Source of the DNA: Flagellimonas oceani
Lineage (GTDB): Bacteria > Bacteroidota > Bacteroidia > Flavobacteriales > Flavobacteriaceae
Reading direction: 5' to 3'
Assembly: GCF_011068285.1 (NCBI RefSeq)
Contig: NZ_CP049616.1
Span: 3,244,001-3,308,000, forward strand
Length of the DNA stretch: 64,000 nt
Shown piece after piece: positions 46,414-54,285 of this stretch; the stretch's first letter is position 1, and every line of letters begins with the position of its first letter. The position numbers and the translations under genes were made by a program. A model generated the notes under the pieces. It had not been told where the DNA came from, ran no database searches, and saw only the letters and a list, made by a program, of their open reading frames with translations.

Positions 46414-46617
46414 TTATTGTTGATTATCCTTGTTTCGTTGCTCAAAGCGCTTCCGATATCTTCTCCTAAAAACGAACATGGCTATGGATACCACGGCAAA
46501 GAAGATAAATATGTAGGTTTCCTTTGGATCAATGCTCCAAAGTGTTGCAATCTTGTAAACGGATATGGCGGCCACTGCCAAATAAAGGTATTCCGTGTAT
46601 CTTAAAATTTTGATCAT
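46414..46617 (-). CDS. Small two-segment membrane protein
   Basis: 67 aa with two membrane segments (EYLYLAVAAISVYKIATLW and TYIFIFFAVVSIAMFVF) and a basic tail (RRRYRKRFEQRNKD). It is tightly packed between lptC (one base) and the CorC-type gene (two bases), so it belongs to the operon. No family recognised beyond conserved position. Confidence 0.8.
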   Translation of the reverse strand: MIKILRYTEYLYLAVAAISVYKIATLWSIDPKETYIFIFFAVVSIAMFVFRRRYRKRFEQRNKDNQQ

Positions 46618-46618
46618 C

Positions 46619-47221
46619 CTATTCTTCTTCTTTAATCGTCATTAACCCGTAGGTTTTATGGGCCTTAAAAAAGGTAAAATCCTTATTAAAATCCATACCC
46701 TCACCATCCATTACGGTGCCGTCCTCTGGGTTTGTATATTTAAAGGAGGCTTCGGTAAATATCCAATTGTTCTTTCGGTCGAAATATAACTGATCGGTCT
46801 CCAATTTTTTACCATCATGACTATTGATCACCACATTTCCCCGCAAATCTATCAAATTGGTCTGTGAATATACGATACCATAATCGGCAACGATCACACT
46901 TTTGTTGTTTTTTTCATCGTAAAAATCAACCTGTAATCCTTCCGGGAAGGTACGGAATTTAAAGGTTTGGTTGTCAAAGTCCTCGGACAGTGGGCTGGTC
47001 AACACTGCAATTACCCTGGTATTTGCCGAGTCTTGGGAACTCATCGCTTCCACTGTCTCTGTGTAGGTAAGGGTAAAGTTTTGGGCAATGCCTTGCGGAA
47101 ATAGTGGTTTTACGGCTTCTTCGCCCACTCTTTCGTAATCGTCACCACAGGACATAAAAAGGATTGCCACGGTAAAAACCGTGGCAAAGCTCTTTAAAAT
47201 ATGTTTTAATTTTTGTTTCAC
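46619..47221 (-). CDS. lptC: LPS export protein LptC
   Basis: 200 aa. The N-terminus ends LFMSCGDD, so it is a lipoprotein form rather than the transmembrane LptC of E. coli, as usual in Bacteroidota. The beta-jellyroll region (DFYDEKNNKSVIVADYGIVY, NLIDLRGNVVINSHDGKKLE, QLYFDRKNNWIFTE) is typical. It carries LPS from the LptBFG transporter to LptA. Together with lptE at 5.5 kb, two parts of the Lpt bridge are in this window. Confidence 0.92.
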   Translation of the reverse strand: MKQKLKHILKSFATVFTVAILFMSCGDDYERVGEEAVKPLFPQGIAQNFTLTYTETVEAMSSQDSANTRVIAVLTSPLSEDFDNQTFKFRTFPEGLQVDFYDEKNNKSVIVADYGIVYSQTNLIDLRGNVVINSHDGKKLETDQLYFDRKNNWIFTEASFKYTNPEDGTVMDGEGMDFNKDFTFFKAHKTYGLMTIKEEE

Positions 47222-47222
47222 C

Positions 47223-48593
47223 TTATAGATTAGGTACGGTAACGCTACCTCCTACCCAACAGCTGAAAGAAATGGTCTGACCTGCTTTTCCTGAGCTAAA
47301 GATCATTTCTTTAGAAGGGGCTTTGGCATCATAATTGGCTGCTAGTTGGCTTGCGCGACCACTCAAAGCAGGATCCACGGTTGCCGCTTTTCTTGCCATG
47401 GCGGCTGCCTTCCAATAAATTGCCCTTTTCTCAAATGGGGTATCCCCACAGGCATTGGCACTGTTTCCGTAAAGTGTGGCTATCAACAAGTATGCTTTCC
47501 CGTTGGCAGGGTTGGCATCGATAGCTTTCATCGCATAGCTCCTTGCTTGTGAAGAACTACTGTTCCTAACGGTTGTTGCGATCTTGTATAGGATTTCAGA
47601 TTTTTTGTAGGAGTCGGTTTCCAACTCTACTGCTTTGTTGAAATCTGCAAGGGCCCCGTTCATATCACCGGACTTTTGCTTGAGCACACCACCGTACATA
47701 TATGCATCGGCAGATGGATCCAAAGCCAATTGGGCCTCGAACAATTTTCTGAACATTGGGTCGTCCGTACATTCTTTGGAGAACATTCTTCCCACGGCAC
47801 GTTTTACCCATTTAACATCGCCTTTCTTTTCTTCGAAACTTTTTTCGTACAATGGGATAAGGTTATCACAATCGGCAAGTGCTCCCAATTTGGAATCCAC
47901 ACTGCTGGCCACTTTACCGTAGGACTCGGAGTTTACGGTTGCTGCCCTAAGTGTACTTTTTTCTTTGGAAGTCAAGGTTCCCAATGAATCCTTTGGCAAC
48001 AATTTGGTCACAACACCCGTCAATTGCTTGTTCTCTTCCTCGATTTTTCCCGTTACGTCATCGTATGTGTTGAATACATCCTGAAGATCTTTTTTACCAG
48101 CTCCGTGCAAGTCTACCAAACTTGAGAAGTATAGGTACAATGCCCTCGGGTTTTTAAAGTTTTCTTGGTCTTCTTGGAAAGCTTTGTCCAACATATTGAA
48201 CAATTCTTCATCGGAAGCCATTTTATTCTCGTACATCAACAATGCTTTGTCGATGGCCACTCCCGCTTTGGTGTATTTGGTGGGGAAATACTTTAGACTA
48301 TTATCGTACAAGGACAACAAATCTTGTAAATATGCATCTTTGTCGGCTCCTGTGGAACTCTCTATCTTTGCCTTCAGGATTCTTTCCCCATAAGAGAAGT
48401 TTGCCTTGTTGATGTCCGGGCAACTTTCGTACACCATTTTCCATGGTTCGTAAGCTGCATCATAGTTTTTCACCTTTACGTGTTCTGCGTAAATCGACAG
48501 ATTGGTCATACACTCGGGGTTCTGTGCTTGGGCCATACTTAATCCCGTCAACATAGTGACCATTATCATTGTTAAGTAGTGTCTCTTTTTCAT
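47223..48593 (-). CDS. Secreted tetratricopeptide-repeat protein
   Basis: 456 aa from ATG 48593; signal peptide (LTMIMVTMLTGLSMAQAQ). TPR-like helices are clear in YMYGGVLKQKSGDMNGALAD and the following repeats, ending in a beta-rich tail (KAGQTISFSCWVGGSVTV). Conserved between coaX and lptC in Flavobacteriia. A periplasmic scaffold role is inferred. Confidence 0.87.
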   Translation of the reverse strand: MKKRHYLTMIMVTMLTGLSMAQAQNPECMTNLSIYAEHVKVKNYDAAYEPWKMVYESCPDINKANFSYGERILKAKIESSTGADKDAYLQDLLSLYDNSLKYFPTKYTKAGVAIDKALLMYENKMASDEELFNMLDKAFQEDQENFKNPRALYLYFSSLVDLHGAGKKDLQDVFNTYDDVTGKIEEENKQLTGVVTKLLPKDSLGTLTSKEKSTLRAATVNSESYGKVASSVDSKLGALADCDNLIPLYEKSFEEKKGDVKWVKRAVGRMFSKECTDDPMFRKLFEAQLALDPSADAYMYGGVLKQKSGDMNGALADFNKAVELETDSYKKSEILYKIATTVRNSSSSQARSYAMKAIDANPANGKAYLLIATLYGNSANACGDTPFEKRAIYWKAAAMARKAATVDPALSGRASQLAANYDAKAPSKEMIFSSGKAGQTISFSCWVGGSVTVPNL

Positions 48594-48695
48594 CTTTCTA
48601 ATTTTAAAGCTGTTAAAGTACAAATTTTCATTAAAAAATCCTTTTTAAGGACCTTATATGGGTGGTTATTTATCAAATTTTTAAAAAAAGGCCTA

Positions 48696-49952
48696 TCAAT
48701 TTATTTTTGTTTTAACAAACCATCTAGCATTTAGCGATAAACCAAGGTTAATTTTAAAATAACTCTCTTCAATAAGGTTTGCATCTGTTGTTCCGCGCCT
48801 TCCCAGTTCAAAACCTACGTTTAGGTTAGAGAAGTCCGCACCCAACGGTAAACCCAATCCAAAAGTTATGCCAAAGTTGTTTATTTCTTTATTGTTCACG
48901 ACCATTCCGGTTACGTCATATCGTAATCCGGCCCTATATGTGATTCGGTTAAGATAGCCTGTAAGGGCACGGTAGTCGGGTATCCAGTACCCTCCTAACG
49001 CATAGGTACTGGCATCGGAATAGTCTACATTGTCCAACCCAAGGAAGGTGTTTTCAAAATCGCTCATTTTTTGAAAACTGTACTCTGCCCCTAAAAACCA
49101 TTTTTTGTTCTCACCAAAACCAAGCCCCATGGTGGTCCTTGTAGGTATCTTTAATTCGGTGTTTCTGAGATTGGATGCATCCAAGTCCACATCCACTACT
49201 TCAACATTATTACCGTTCGAGAGTGAAAACGACCCCAAAGTCTGGTTATTCTTGGAAACAAGGTTTCCCTGTGTATTGATGAGTACGGATGTGTATAGTG
49301 TATATTTATCCTTGATCGTGGGGGTATAGTTCAGGGCATAATTAAAATCGTAGCCATTAACGCTGGATTCACGATTATCCAGGGTCCCGAACTGCACTCC
49401 TTCCACACTTTGCACTCTTTGATATTCCAAGTTTCCAAAGTTAAAGTTTGCGGTGACCCCGAGGCTGAGGTTTTTAATAGGTTCAAACCCTATGGAGGCA
49501 TACACACGGTTAAGCCCTCCTTCCCCTTCAAAAACATTGGTGATCTCTCCGTTTGCGGAGGTGGATGTCAAACTGTAACCAACCGATGAAAAGGGCATTA
49601 AACCAAACCCAAACCCAACGTTTCTGGCCAATGGAAAACCTATGGAGAGGTAATCCAAATTTGTGACGGAGGCATTTTGTTGCTCGTCCCAGCTTTTAAG
49701 CCTGTACTCTTTATGGGATATTCCTGCCGTGTAAGCGGTTAATCTAAGTTTGGAATATGCGGCCGGATTTGAAAGGTTGATATGGATACTATCCCCATAC
49801 ATACTCACGCCACCCATCATTTGGGTATCCACTGCCCCGTTGTCCCTGTGGTCGCCTATACCAAAGTAGGAATATGGCGAAATGGTTCCATTTTGTGCAA
49901 ACACTCCATGTGCAACCACGCAGAGAAAAGCAATCAGAATCTTTTTAATCAT
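48696..49952 (-). CDS. Outer-membrane beta-barrel protein (FadL-like fold)
   Basis: 418 aa; signal peptide (ILIAFLCVVAHGVFAQ). The sequence 'GTISPYSYFGIGDHRDNG' and repeated alternating beta strands to a C-terminal LSLNARWFVKTKIN look like a FadL/OmpP1-type barrel. Its start abuts coaX (no gap). Substrate unknown. It is always near coaX in related genomes as far as I recall. Confidence 0.85.
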   Translation of the reverse strand: MIKKILIAFLCVVAHGVFAQNGTISPYSYFGIGDHRDNGAVDTQMMGGVSMYGDSIHINLSNPAAYSKLRLTAYTAGISHKEYRLKSWDEQQNASVTNLDYLSIGFPLARNVGFGFGLMPFSSVGYSLTSTSANGEITNVFEGEGGLNRVYASIGFEPIKNLSLGVTANFNFGNLEYQRVQSVEGVQFGTLDNRESSVNGYDFNYALNYTPTIKDKYTLYTSVLINTQGNLVSKNNQTLGSFSLSNGNNVEVVDVDLDASNLRNTELKIPTRTTMGLGFGENKKWFLGAEYSFQKMSDFENTFLGLDNVDYSDASTYALGGYWIPDYRALTGYLNRITYRAGLRYDVTGMVVNNKEINNFGITFGLGLPLGADFSNLNVGFELGRRGTTDANLIEESYFKINLGLSLNARWFVKTKIN

Positions 49953-50681
49953 TCAATTTGTATTGTATTCCAGTAGGCAATTTAGACCTTCCAAGAGAAA
50001 TTTGGAGTTCGCAAATATGGTGTTTTTTAGCCTTTTGGCAAAAAAATGGGAGTCCCCACCTGTTAAAATAACTGTTAAATGTTGAAAACGAGATCGATAT
50101 TGGCCGATCACCCCATCAACTTCTTGGGCCACTCCGTTTATAACGCCGCTGTGCATGCACGTTTCAGTACTGTTGCCAATAAAATCCAAAAGCTCGTCCG
50201 GCGACAAGAGCGGAAGCCCGGCCGTTTGTTCGTGCATGGCACGGTACCTCATCCGAATGCCGGGAGAAATGGCGCCGCCCACATATTCGCCCGCATTGTT
50301 CACCATATCGTAGGTAATGCAGGTACCGGCATCGATCACCAAGGTGTTGCCCCGAGGATTTTGGTAATACGCTGCGGCAGCGAGCGCCAAGCGGTCCACG
50401 CCCAAGGTCTGCGGAGTGGCATAACTGTTCTTAAAGGGCATTTTGGAATCGCTGGAGAGCACGTGCACCTTGCAAAAAAGGGCCACAACGTCCCGTTCCT
50501 TACGGTCCAATTTACCTACGGAGGACAGTATGGCCTTGTTTATCCTAGGGTATTTCTCGAACAGTTCCTTTATTTTGGATAGGAACAATACGGATTCGAA
50601 ACTATGGTTATAGATCATGCTTCCGTTCTCAAAAACAGCGTATTTGATCAACGTATTGCCTATGTCGATTACCAGATTCAT
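49953..50681 (-). CDS. coaX: Type III pantothenate kinase CoaX
   Basis: 242 aa, first step of coenzyme A synthesis. The ASKHA fold motifs are present: phosphate-1 VIDIGNTLIKYAVFENG at the N-terminus, then SVGKLDRKERD, TLGVDRLALAAAAYY, VIDAGTCITYDMV and GGAISPGIRMR. Needs a monovalent cation and is insensitive to CoA. First gene of the minus-strand envelope operon. Confidence 0.96.
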   Translation of the reverse strand: MNLVIDIGNTLIKYAVFENGSMIYNHSFESVLFLSKIKELFEKYPRINKAILSSVGKLDRKERDVVALFCKVHVLSSDSKMPFKNSYATPQTLGVDRLALAAAAYYQNPRGNTLVIDAGTCITYDMVNNAGEYVGGAISPGIRMRYRAMHEQTAGLPLLSPDELLDFIGNSTETCMHSGVINGVAQEVDGVIGQYRSRFQHLTVILTGGDSHFFAKRLKNTIFANSKFLLEGLNCLLEYNTN

Positions 50682-50734
50682 GCTACAAAGGTCGGGAATT
50701 GAAAAAAATCAAAACCTTTTTTTCGGGTTTTTGT

Positions 50735-50764
50735 TTGTATATCCTAATTTTGAAATTATATTTG
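50735..50764 (+). promoter_or_regulatory. Promoter of the tRNA-Phe gene
   Basis: TTG at 50735-50737 and TATATTTG at 50757-50764, 19 bp apart, a perfect TTG/TAnnTTTG match. The mature tRNA starts 20 bp downstream. Confidence 0.75.
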
Positions 50765-50783
50765 CACCCGCTTAATAAAGCTT

Positions 50784-50856
50784 GGTACCTTAGCTCAGTT
50801 GGTAGAGCAACAGACTGAAAATCCGTGTGTCCCTGGTTCGATTCCTGGAGGTACCA
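50784..50856 (+). tRNA. tRNA-Phe (anticodon GAA)
   Basis: 73 nt cloverleaf: acceptor GGTACCT/AGGTACC, D-stem GCTC/GAGC, anticodon loop CTGAAAA with GAA at 50817-50819, T-loop TTCGATT, discriminator A at 50856, CCA not encoded. Two stems carry a mispair: A50812 with C50824 in the anticodon stem, and T50834 with T50846 in the T-stem. The other pairs are intact. It has its own promoter and terminator. Confidence 0.93.
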
Positions 50857-50857
50857 C

Positions 50858-50894
50858 AAAAAAACCCGCAAACTGTGTTTGCGGGTTTTTTGTT
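50858..50894 (+). terminator. Terminator after tRNA-Phe
   Basis: AAAACCCGCAAAC (50861-50873) pairs with GTTTGCGGGTTTT (50877-50889), 13 bp with a three-base loop and a T-run. Confidence 0.9.
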
Positions 50895-50954
50895 TACACC
50901 CACTTGCTATCTTAAACCGCTATTACTCATAAACCATGTTGTGCGGTAGGCTTT

Positions 50955-51362
50955 TCATTTATTTTCTTCAAACCATTTCACGATTGAGGGCATATTCCGT
51001 TCAAATCCGCCGGGAATAAAAAAGTTCAGAACCCCTGTTTTACGGTCGGTTCTGTTTTTAAAATCATGAATGGTTTTGGCCGGAATTCTTATAAATGTTC
51101 CTTTTATGGCGTCTATCCAGTTTTCTCCGATCAATATGGAAGTCGTACCTTCAAGAACATAAAAAATTTCATCGTTTTCTTCGTGCCGGTGTGCACCTGG
51201 TCCGTCAGAATTCGGTTCCAGCCACCATTCCGAAACGCTGTACTTTTCGTTGGTCTCGTTTTCGTCCGCCTTAAAAATTGCAGTCATTGTACCACAGTTA
51301 TAAACCCGTCCTTGTCCTTCTTCCAATATTAATGGGTCTGCATTATTATTTTTATGTTCCAT
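50955..51362 (-). CDS. Cupin-domain protein
   Basis: 135 aa. Cupin motif 1 GAHRHEENDEIFYVLEG gives two His and one Glu of a metal site; motif 2 (PAKTIHDFKN) adds the third His. Single small cupin; the substrate is not predictable. It sits in the accessory stretch after the tRNA, with related short sequences on either side (50905-50950 and 51468-51520), and has no operon partner. Confidence 0.85.
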   Translation of the reverse strand: MEHKNNNADPLILEEGQGRVYNCGTMTAIFKADENETNEKYSVSEWWLEPNSDGPGAHRHEENDEIFYVLEGTTSILIGENWIDAIKGTFIRIPAKTIHDFKNRTDRKTGVLNFFIPGGFERNMPSIVKWFEENK

Positions 51363-51589
51363 TCTATTCCGTTTCTATCGAGTTCAATAATTTAGTTTGT
51401 TAGTTTAGTTTTTAGCTGACGTAAAATGGTCACACCCAAGATTTCACCACCCAAATTTCATGCGAAGCGAGCATGGCCTATATAAGCCAGTGCTGTTCCA
51501 TTGAGAACTACGTCTCGAAATTGACTTAAAAGAACTTGTTTTTTAACTCAGTTCTTTGTTACGTGTTCGTTTTTTATTAAGTTCTATTT
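51363..51589. other. Gene-free flank of the cupin gene with cassette-like sequence
   Basis: On the minus strand this stretch contains AACAGCACTGGCTTATATAG (51490s) and, further on, TTGGGTGTGACC. The region after the cupin stop (50905-50950) carries ACAACATGGTTTATGAGTAA and GTGGGTGT in the same order and orientation. The two ends look like weak direct repeats bounding the gene. No reading frame is supported here. Confidence 0.35.
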
Positions 51590-52033
51590 TTAATTACAAT
51601 CATTTCTTTCATTCATTATTGCTCTTTCGCTCAGAGAATTTTGGATAAATTCCTTTGATTTTCCTTCCCGATTGTACACTGTGCTTCCAATAAGAAAATG
51701 ATAGTTTTTTGAGCTTCTTTCTATGTAAAGAGTATCAGAACATTTGTTTTTAAGCACTCGGTCGTTCTCTTTTATAAAATCATATAGAAACGCAGGTTCG
51801 TAGTCATAATTCCGACTGTTTTCGATTTTAATTCGGTCATTTCTATTTGTCAGGAATAAATATGTGTTTCCTTTTTCTTCGAAAACATCTATTACTCTCT
51901 CGTCAAATTCTTCACTTAAGTAGATTTCTTCATATTTCCCTTTTTTAATAATTGTATAAATAATAAACCCAATTAGAAAGAGGAATAGGAGAATTACAGG
52001 TAAATATTCTTTTAGAGCATACTTTTTTTTCAT
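51590..52033 (-). CDS. Hypothetical single-pass membrane protein, AT-rich
   Basis: 147 aa. One N-terminal membrane anchor (YLPVILLFLFLIGFIIYTII) and a hydrophilic extracytoplasmic domain with no recognised family. Codon use is far more A/T-rich than the core genes around it. Its ATG overlaps the stop of the 49-residue gene upstream (ATGA), so the two are translated together. Likely horizontally acquired. Confidence 0.72.
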   Translation of the reverse strand: MKKKYALKEYLPVILLFLFLIGFIIYTIIKKGKYEEIYLSEEFDERVIDVFEEKGNTYLFLTNRNDRIKIENSRNYDYEPAFLYDFIKENDRVLKNKCSDTLYIERSSKNYHFLIGSTVYNREGKSKEFIQNSLSERAIMNERNDCN

Positions 52034-52179
52034 CGTATTCTTAACTCAATTTTGAATTCCCGAGATATAGACTCCGAATTTAAAACCTCCTCTTTTTTCG
52101 ATTTTAGAATCCAAGATACAATTCCGCCTACTGTAATTAGAATTGGTGATAGAATTGCCATTAATAACGTTTGATTCAT
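52030..52179 (-). CDS. 49-residue membrane peptide, coupled to the next gene
   Basis: Start ATG at 52177-52179, stop TGA at 52030-52032. One membrane segment (LLMAILSPILITVGGIVSWI) is followed by a charged tail (KSKKEEVLNSES...). The stop overlaps the next start (ATGA), strong support that it is real and co-translated with the 147-aa protein. Short proteins of this form, a single helix plus Lys/Glu tail, are common in Bacteroidota accessory regions but have no known function. Confidence 0.65.
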   Translation of the reverse strand: MNQTLLMAILSPILITVGGIVSWILKSKKEEVLNSESISREFKIELRIR

Positions 52180-52209
52180 ATGGTTAGTCAAAGCACTTTA
52201 CAACTTATT

Positions 52210-52236
52210 TATATGGATGCAAAATACATCCATATA
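52210..52236. repeat. Perfect 10-bp inverted repeat upstream of the coupled pair
   Basis: TATATGGATG (52210-52219) and CATCCATATA (52227-52236) with a seven-base centre. It lies between the XRE stop and the 49-residue gene start, 31 bp before that start on the minus strand. No T-run, so an operator is more likely than a terminator. Confidence 0.6.
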
Positions 52237-52274
52237 CCCCACAAATTAGGAATAAAACTCACAATCAAACTGAT

Positions 52275-52508
52275 TTACCCATCAAAACCCTCAGCAAAAA
52301 ACTCAGTGATGCTCAAGTTAAAATAAGTGGAAATTCTTTTGATGGTACTGAATTTTGGGTCCCATTTGCCAGTTTCAATTCGTCCAAAATGGATTCCAGT
52401 ATCATTGTAGGCGTCTTCTTGGGTAAGATTTTTAGCTTCTCTCAAGCCCTTAATCCGGCTAGCTAAGTCCTTTAAAAAATCAACATTTTGGTCGTCGTTG
52501 TCCATCAT
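52275..52508 (-). CDS. XRE-family helix-turn-helix repressor
   Basis: 77 aa, one HTH_3 domain: RIKGLREAKNLTQEDAYNDT for the first helices, then FGRIETGKWDPKFSTIKRIS for recognition and the rest. No other domain. Faces a perfect palindrome 36 bp upstream (52544-52561) that it or a homologue may bind. It is divergent from the 154-aa unknown gene. Confidence 0.88.
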   Translation of the reverse strand: MMDNDDQNVDFLKDLASRIKGLREAKNLTQEDAYNDTGIHFGRIETGKWDPKFSTIKRISTYFNLSITEFFAEGFDG

Positions 52509-52543
52509 ACGACAGCAATGTCAAAATTTTAGGTATCGAAATT

Positions 52544-52561
52544 AATGACGTAAACGTCATT
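52544..52561. promoter_or_regulatory. Perfect palindrome in the XRE/unknown gene divergent region
   Basis: AATGACGT (52544-52551) and ACGTCATT (52554-52561) separated by AA. Its centre overlaps the position expected for the upstream promoter element of the 52604 gene, whose TAAATTTG element starts at 52567. Typical for a dimeric repressor such as XRE. Confidence 0.65.
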
Positions 52562-52566
52562 TTGTC

Positions 52567-52574
52567 TAAATTTG
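52567..52574 (+). promoter_or_regulatory. -7 element of the unknown 154-aa gene
   Basis: TAAATTTG matches TAnnTTTG, 29 bp before the ATG at 52604 and 5 bp after the palindrome. Confidence 0.55.
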
Positions 52575-52603
52575 AAGATTCCCAATCATTAAAATTACCT
52601 ACC

Positions 52604-53068
52604 ATGCCATCACATCCTATTTCATCCACATTAACCAACCACCTCCACCAAACCTCCCCTGCCCCGTTGCAGATCACTTTTGCAACCCTAGCAATCCACA
52701 ACTCCCAAAACGGGCAGTTCCTAAACCATGTGCATCGCCCGCATAGCCGCATTGTCCTTAAAAAAATGCCTTGCCAAAGTTTGGCGGAACTAACCGTACC
52801 GGACAATCTAGTGTTCAGCTTTTCCTTTCAGTTCCGGATACCCAAAACCCAAAAATTCCATCATGTGGAAATGCTGTCCCTGCCACGCCCCTTGGACCAC
52901 GGCAAACTGTTTATAGATGAAGAAAAATTGGTGCTATCCTTTAGGATAGATGCCCCGGACCCTTCGCTTAGGGTGGAGGTTACGCACACCTACCTAGGCA
53001 TTTGTGACCTAAAAGAGCTCTGTGCGCCCGTTCCAGAAAAATCGTTGAAGCTGCACAACAAAGGCTAG
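52604..53068 (+). CDS. Unknown 154-aa protein divergent from the XRE gene
   Basis: From the ATG at 52604 (MPSHPISSTLTN) since the TTG at 52562 lies in the promoter. No signal peptide and no membrane segment. The middle is beta-rich (LTVPDNLVFSFSFQFRIPKT) and the C-terminus acidic (LRVEVTHTYLGICDLKELC). I recognise no family. Codon use is normal for the genome, unlike the AT-rich pair nearby. Convergent with the AraC gene, stops interleaved (CTAG). Confidence 0.6.
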   Translation: MPSHPISSTLTNHLHQTSPAPLQITFATLAIHNSQNGQFLNHVHRPHSRIVLKKMPCQSLAELTVPDNLVFSFSFQFRIPKTQKFHHVEMLSLPRPLDHGKLFIDEEKLVLSFRIDAPDPSLRVEVTHTYLGICDLKELCAPVPEKSLKLHNKG

Positions 53069-54102
53069 CCCCCCACCTGGGCACTTTTTTTGTTGTTCTT
53101 GAATTCACTGGGGCTCAGCCCAAACTTCTCCTTAAAAATCTTGGAAAAATAACTTCTACTGGTAAACCCAATGGAGTAGACCACTTCGGAGATGTTCATT
53201 TCGGTGGTGGCAATGTAGTTCCTTGCCAGCTCCAAACGGGCATGCCGTATGTATTCCGTTACCGTTTTGTTGTAGAGCAGCTTAAACCCTTCCTGTAGTT
53301 TGGCCTGGGTGAGCCCGGTCTCGGCCGAAATATCCTCCAACGAGAAATCCTTGGCGATGTTCTTCTCTATTTTTTTGGCAAAGTTGCGGACAACCTTTAA
53401 TTCCCTCTTCAACAAACTGGTCTGCGGCCGTTTGTCCAGCACCTCCTTATTGTGCTGTACCATGTGCATGGATAGGATTTGGTACACCAACCCCTCGATC
53501 ATCATAATGCGGATCATGCCCTTGGTCTTTACCTTTTTTATGGCCGTTACCACCTCTGCCATTTTTAGGTTATAGGAGCCGTAGTAGGCAAATACCTTTT
53601 CGTGGTCGGTATCCAAAAAAACCTCGTACAGTTTTTTATTCAGTTCTTCGCCTTGGTTCAACCTTTTGCGCAAAAACGGTTTTCTGCGCACCTGGATCAC
53701 GGTCTGGGAAATTTTTACATCCTTGGGGAAATACCGGTCCATGACCCCACCGTCCCTATTGGTAAGTATAACGGACTGGAACTGTTCCATGATCTTGATC
53801 TTATCCTCGGGCTGGTACCCGAACTTATGGCCGCAATAGCCCTCCAGACAGTAATAAAAGTTTATCGGGTTGTAATCCGATGTGTCCACCTCTATCAAAA
53901 CCTCATCAAAAAAAACAATGTCCAGCTCCAACAGGCTCACGCCCCAGTCAAAAGTTATAAAACGTATGCTGCCCTTTGCCTTGCTGTTGGATACCTTTAG
54001 TGCATGCTGCCCCCACTGCTCCTCTATCTCTCCGCCCAAAACATTTTTGATCTGCTCCACGGACTCGGCAGTATCTTGGGCTTGTACCTTAATTTGTATC
54101 AT
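53065..54102 (-). CDS. AraC-family regulator, cytoplasmic type
   Basis: 345 aa from ATG 54102 (MIQIKVQAQ); an in-frame ATG at 54174 would add 24 residues. The N-terminal ~200 residues are beta-rich (cupin-like sensing part), followed by an AraC double HTH (FSLEDISAETGLTQAKLQ; ISEVVYSIGFTSRSYFSKIF). Two direct GGTGTAAA copies, 29 bp apart (54105-54112, 54134-54141), lie right before its start and could be an autoregulatory site. Divergent from the SRAP-like gene. Confidence 0.88.
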   Translation of the reverse strand: MIQIKVQAQDTAESVEQIKNVLGGEIEEQWGQHALKVSNSKAKGSIRFITFDWGVSLLELDIVFFDEVLIEVDTSDYNPINFYYCLEGYCGHKFGYQPEDKIKIMEQFQSVILTNRDGGVMDRYFPKDVKISQTVIQVRRKPFLRKRLNQGEELNKKLYEVFLDTDHEKVFAYYGSYNLKMAEVVTAIKKVKTKGMIRIMMIEGLVYQILSMHMVQHNKEVLDKRPQTSLLKRELKVVRNFAKKIEKNIAKDFSLEDISAETGLTQAKLQEGFKLLYNKTVTEYIRHARLELARNYIATTEMNISEVVYSIGFTSRSYFSKIFKEKFGLSPSEFKNNKKSAQVGG

Positions 54103-54285
54103 TGGGTGTAAACTGACTTTATGTTCGGTTATCGGTGTAAATCCTATAAATATACTCTTTGTTGGCCTTTGCACAAGAACCGTTGTTCAAGAACGGCCGC
54201 ATTTATCAAAAGCAACACGATTAAAATTGTTTGAGTCAACCATTTTGCGCATCTTTTTTTTACTTGAAGTCATATTCCAGAAGAT
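54103..54285. promoter_or_regulatory. Divergent regulatory region of the AraC and SRAP-like genes
   Basis: 183 bp. It holds the GGTGTAAA direct repeats near the AraC start and TTGAGTCAA at 54231-54239, 46 bp before the SRAP-like ATG. TTGAGTCAA recurs upstream of the DUF1328 gene and, as TTGAATCAA, upstream of the beta-barrel gene. Confidence 0.55.
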
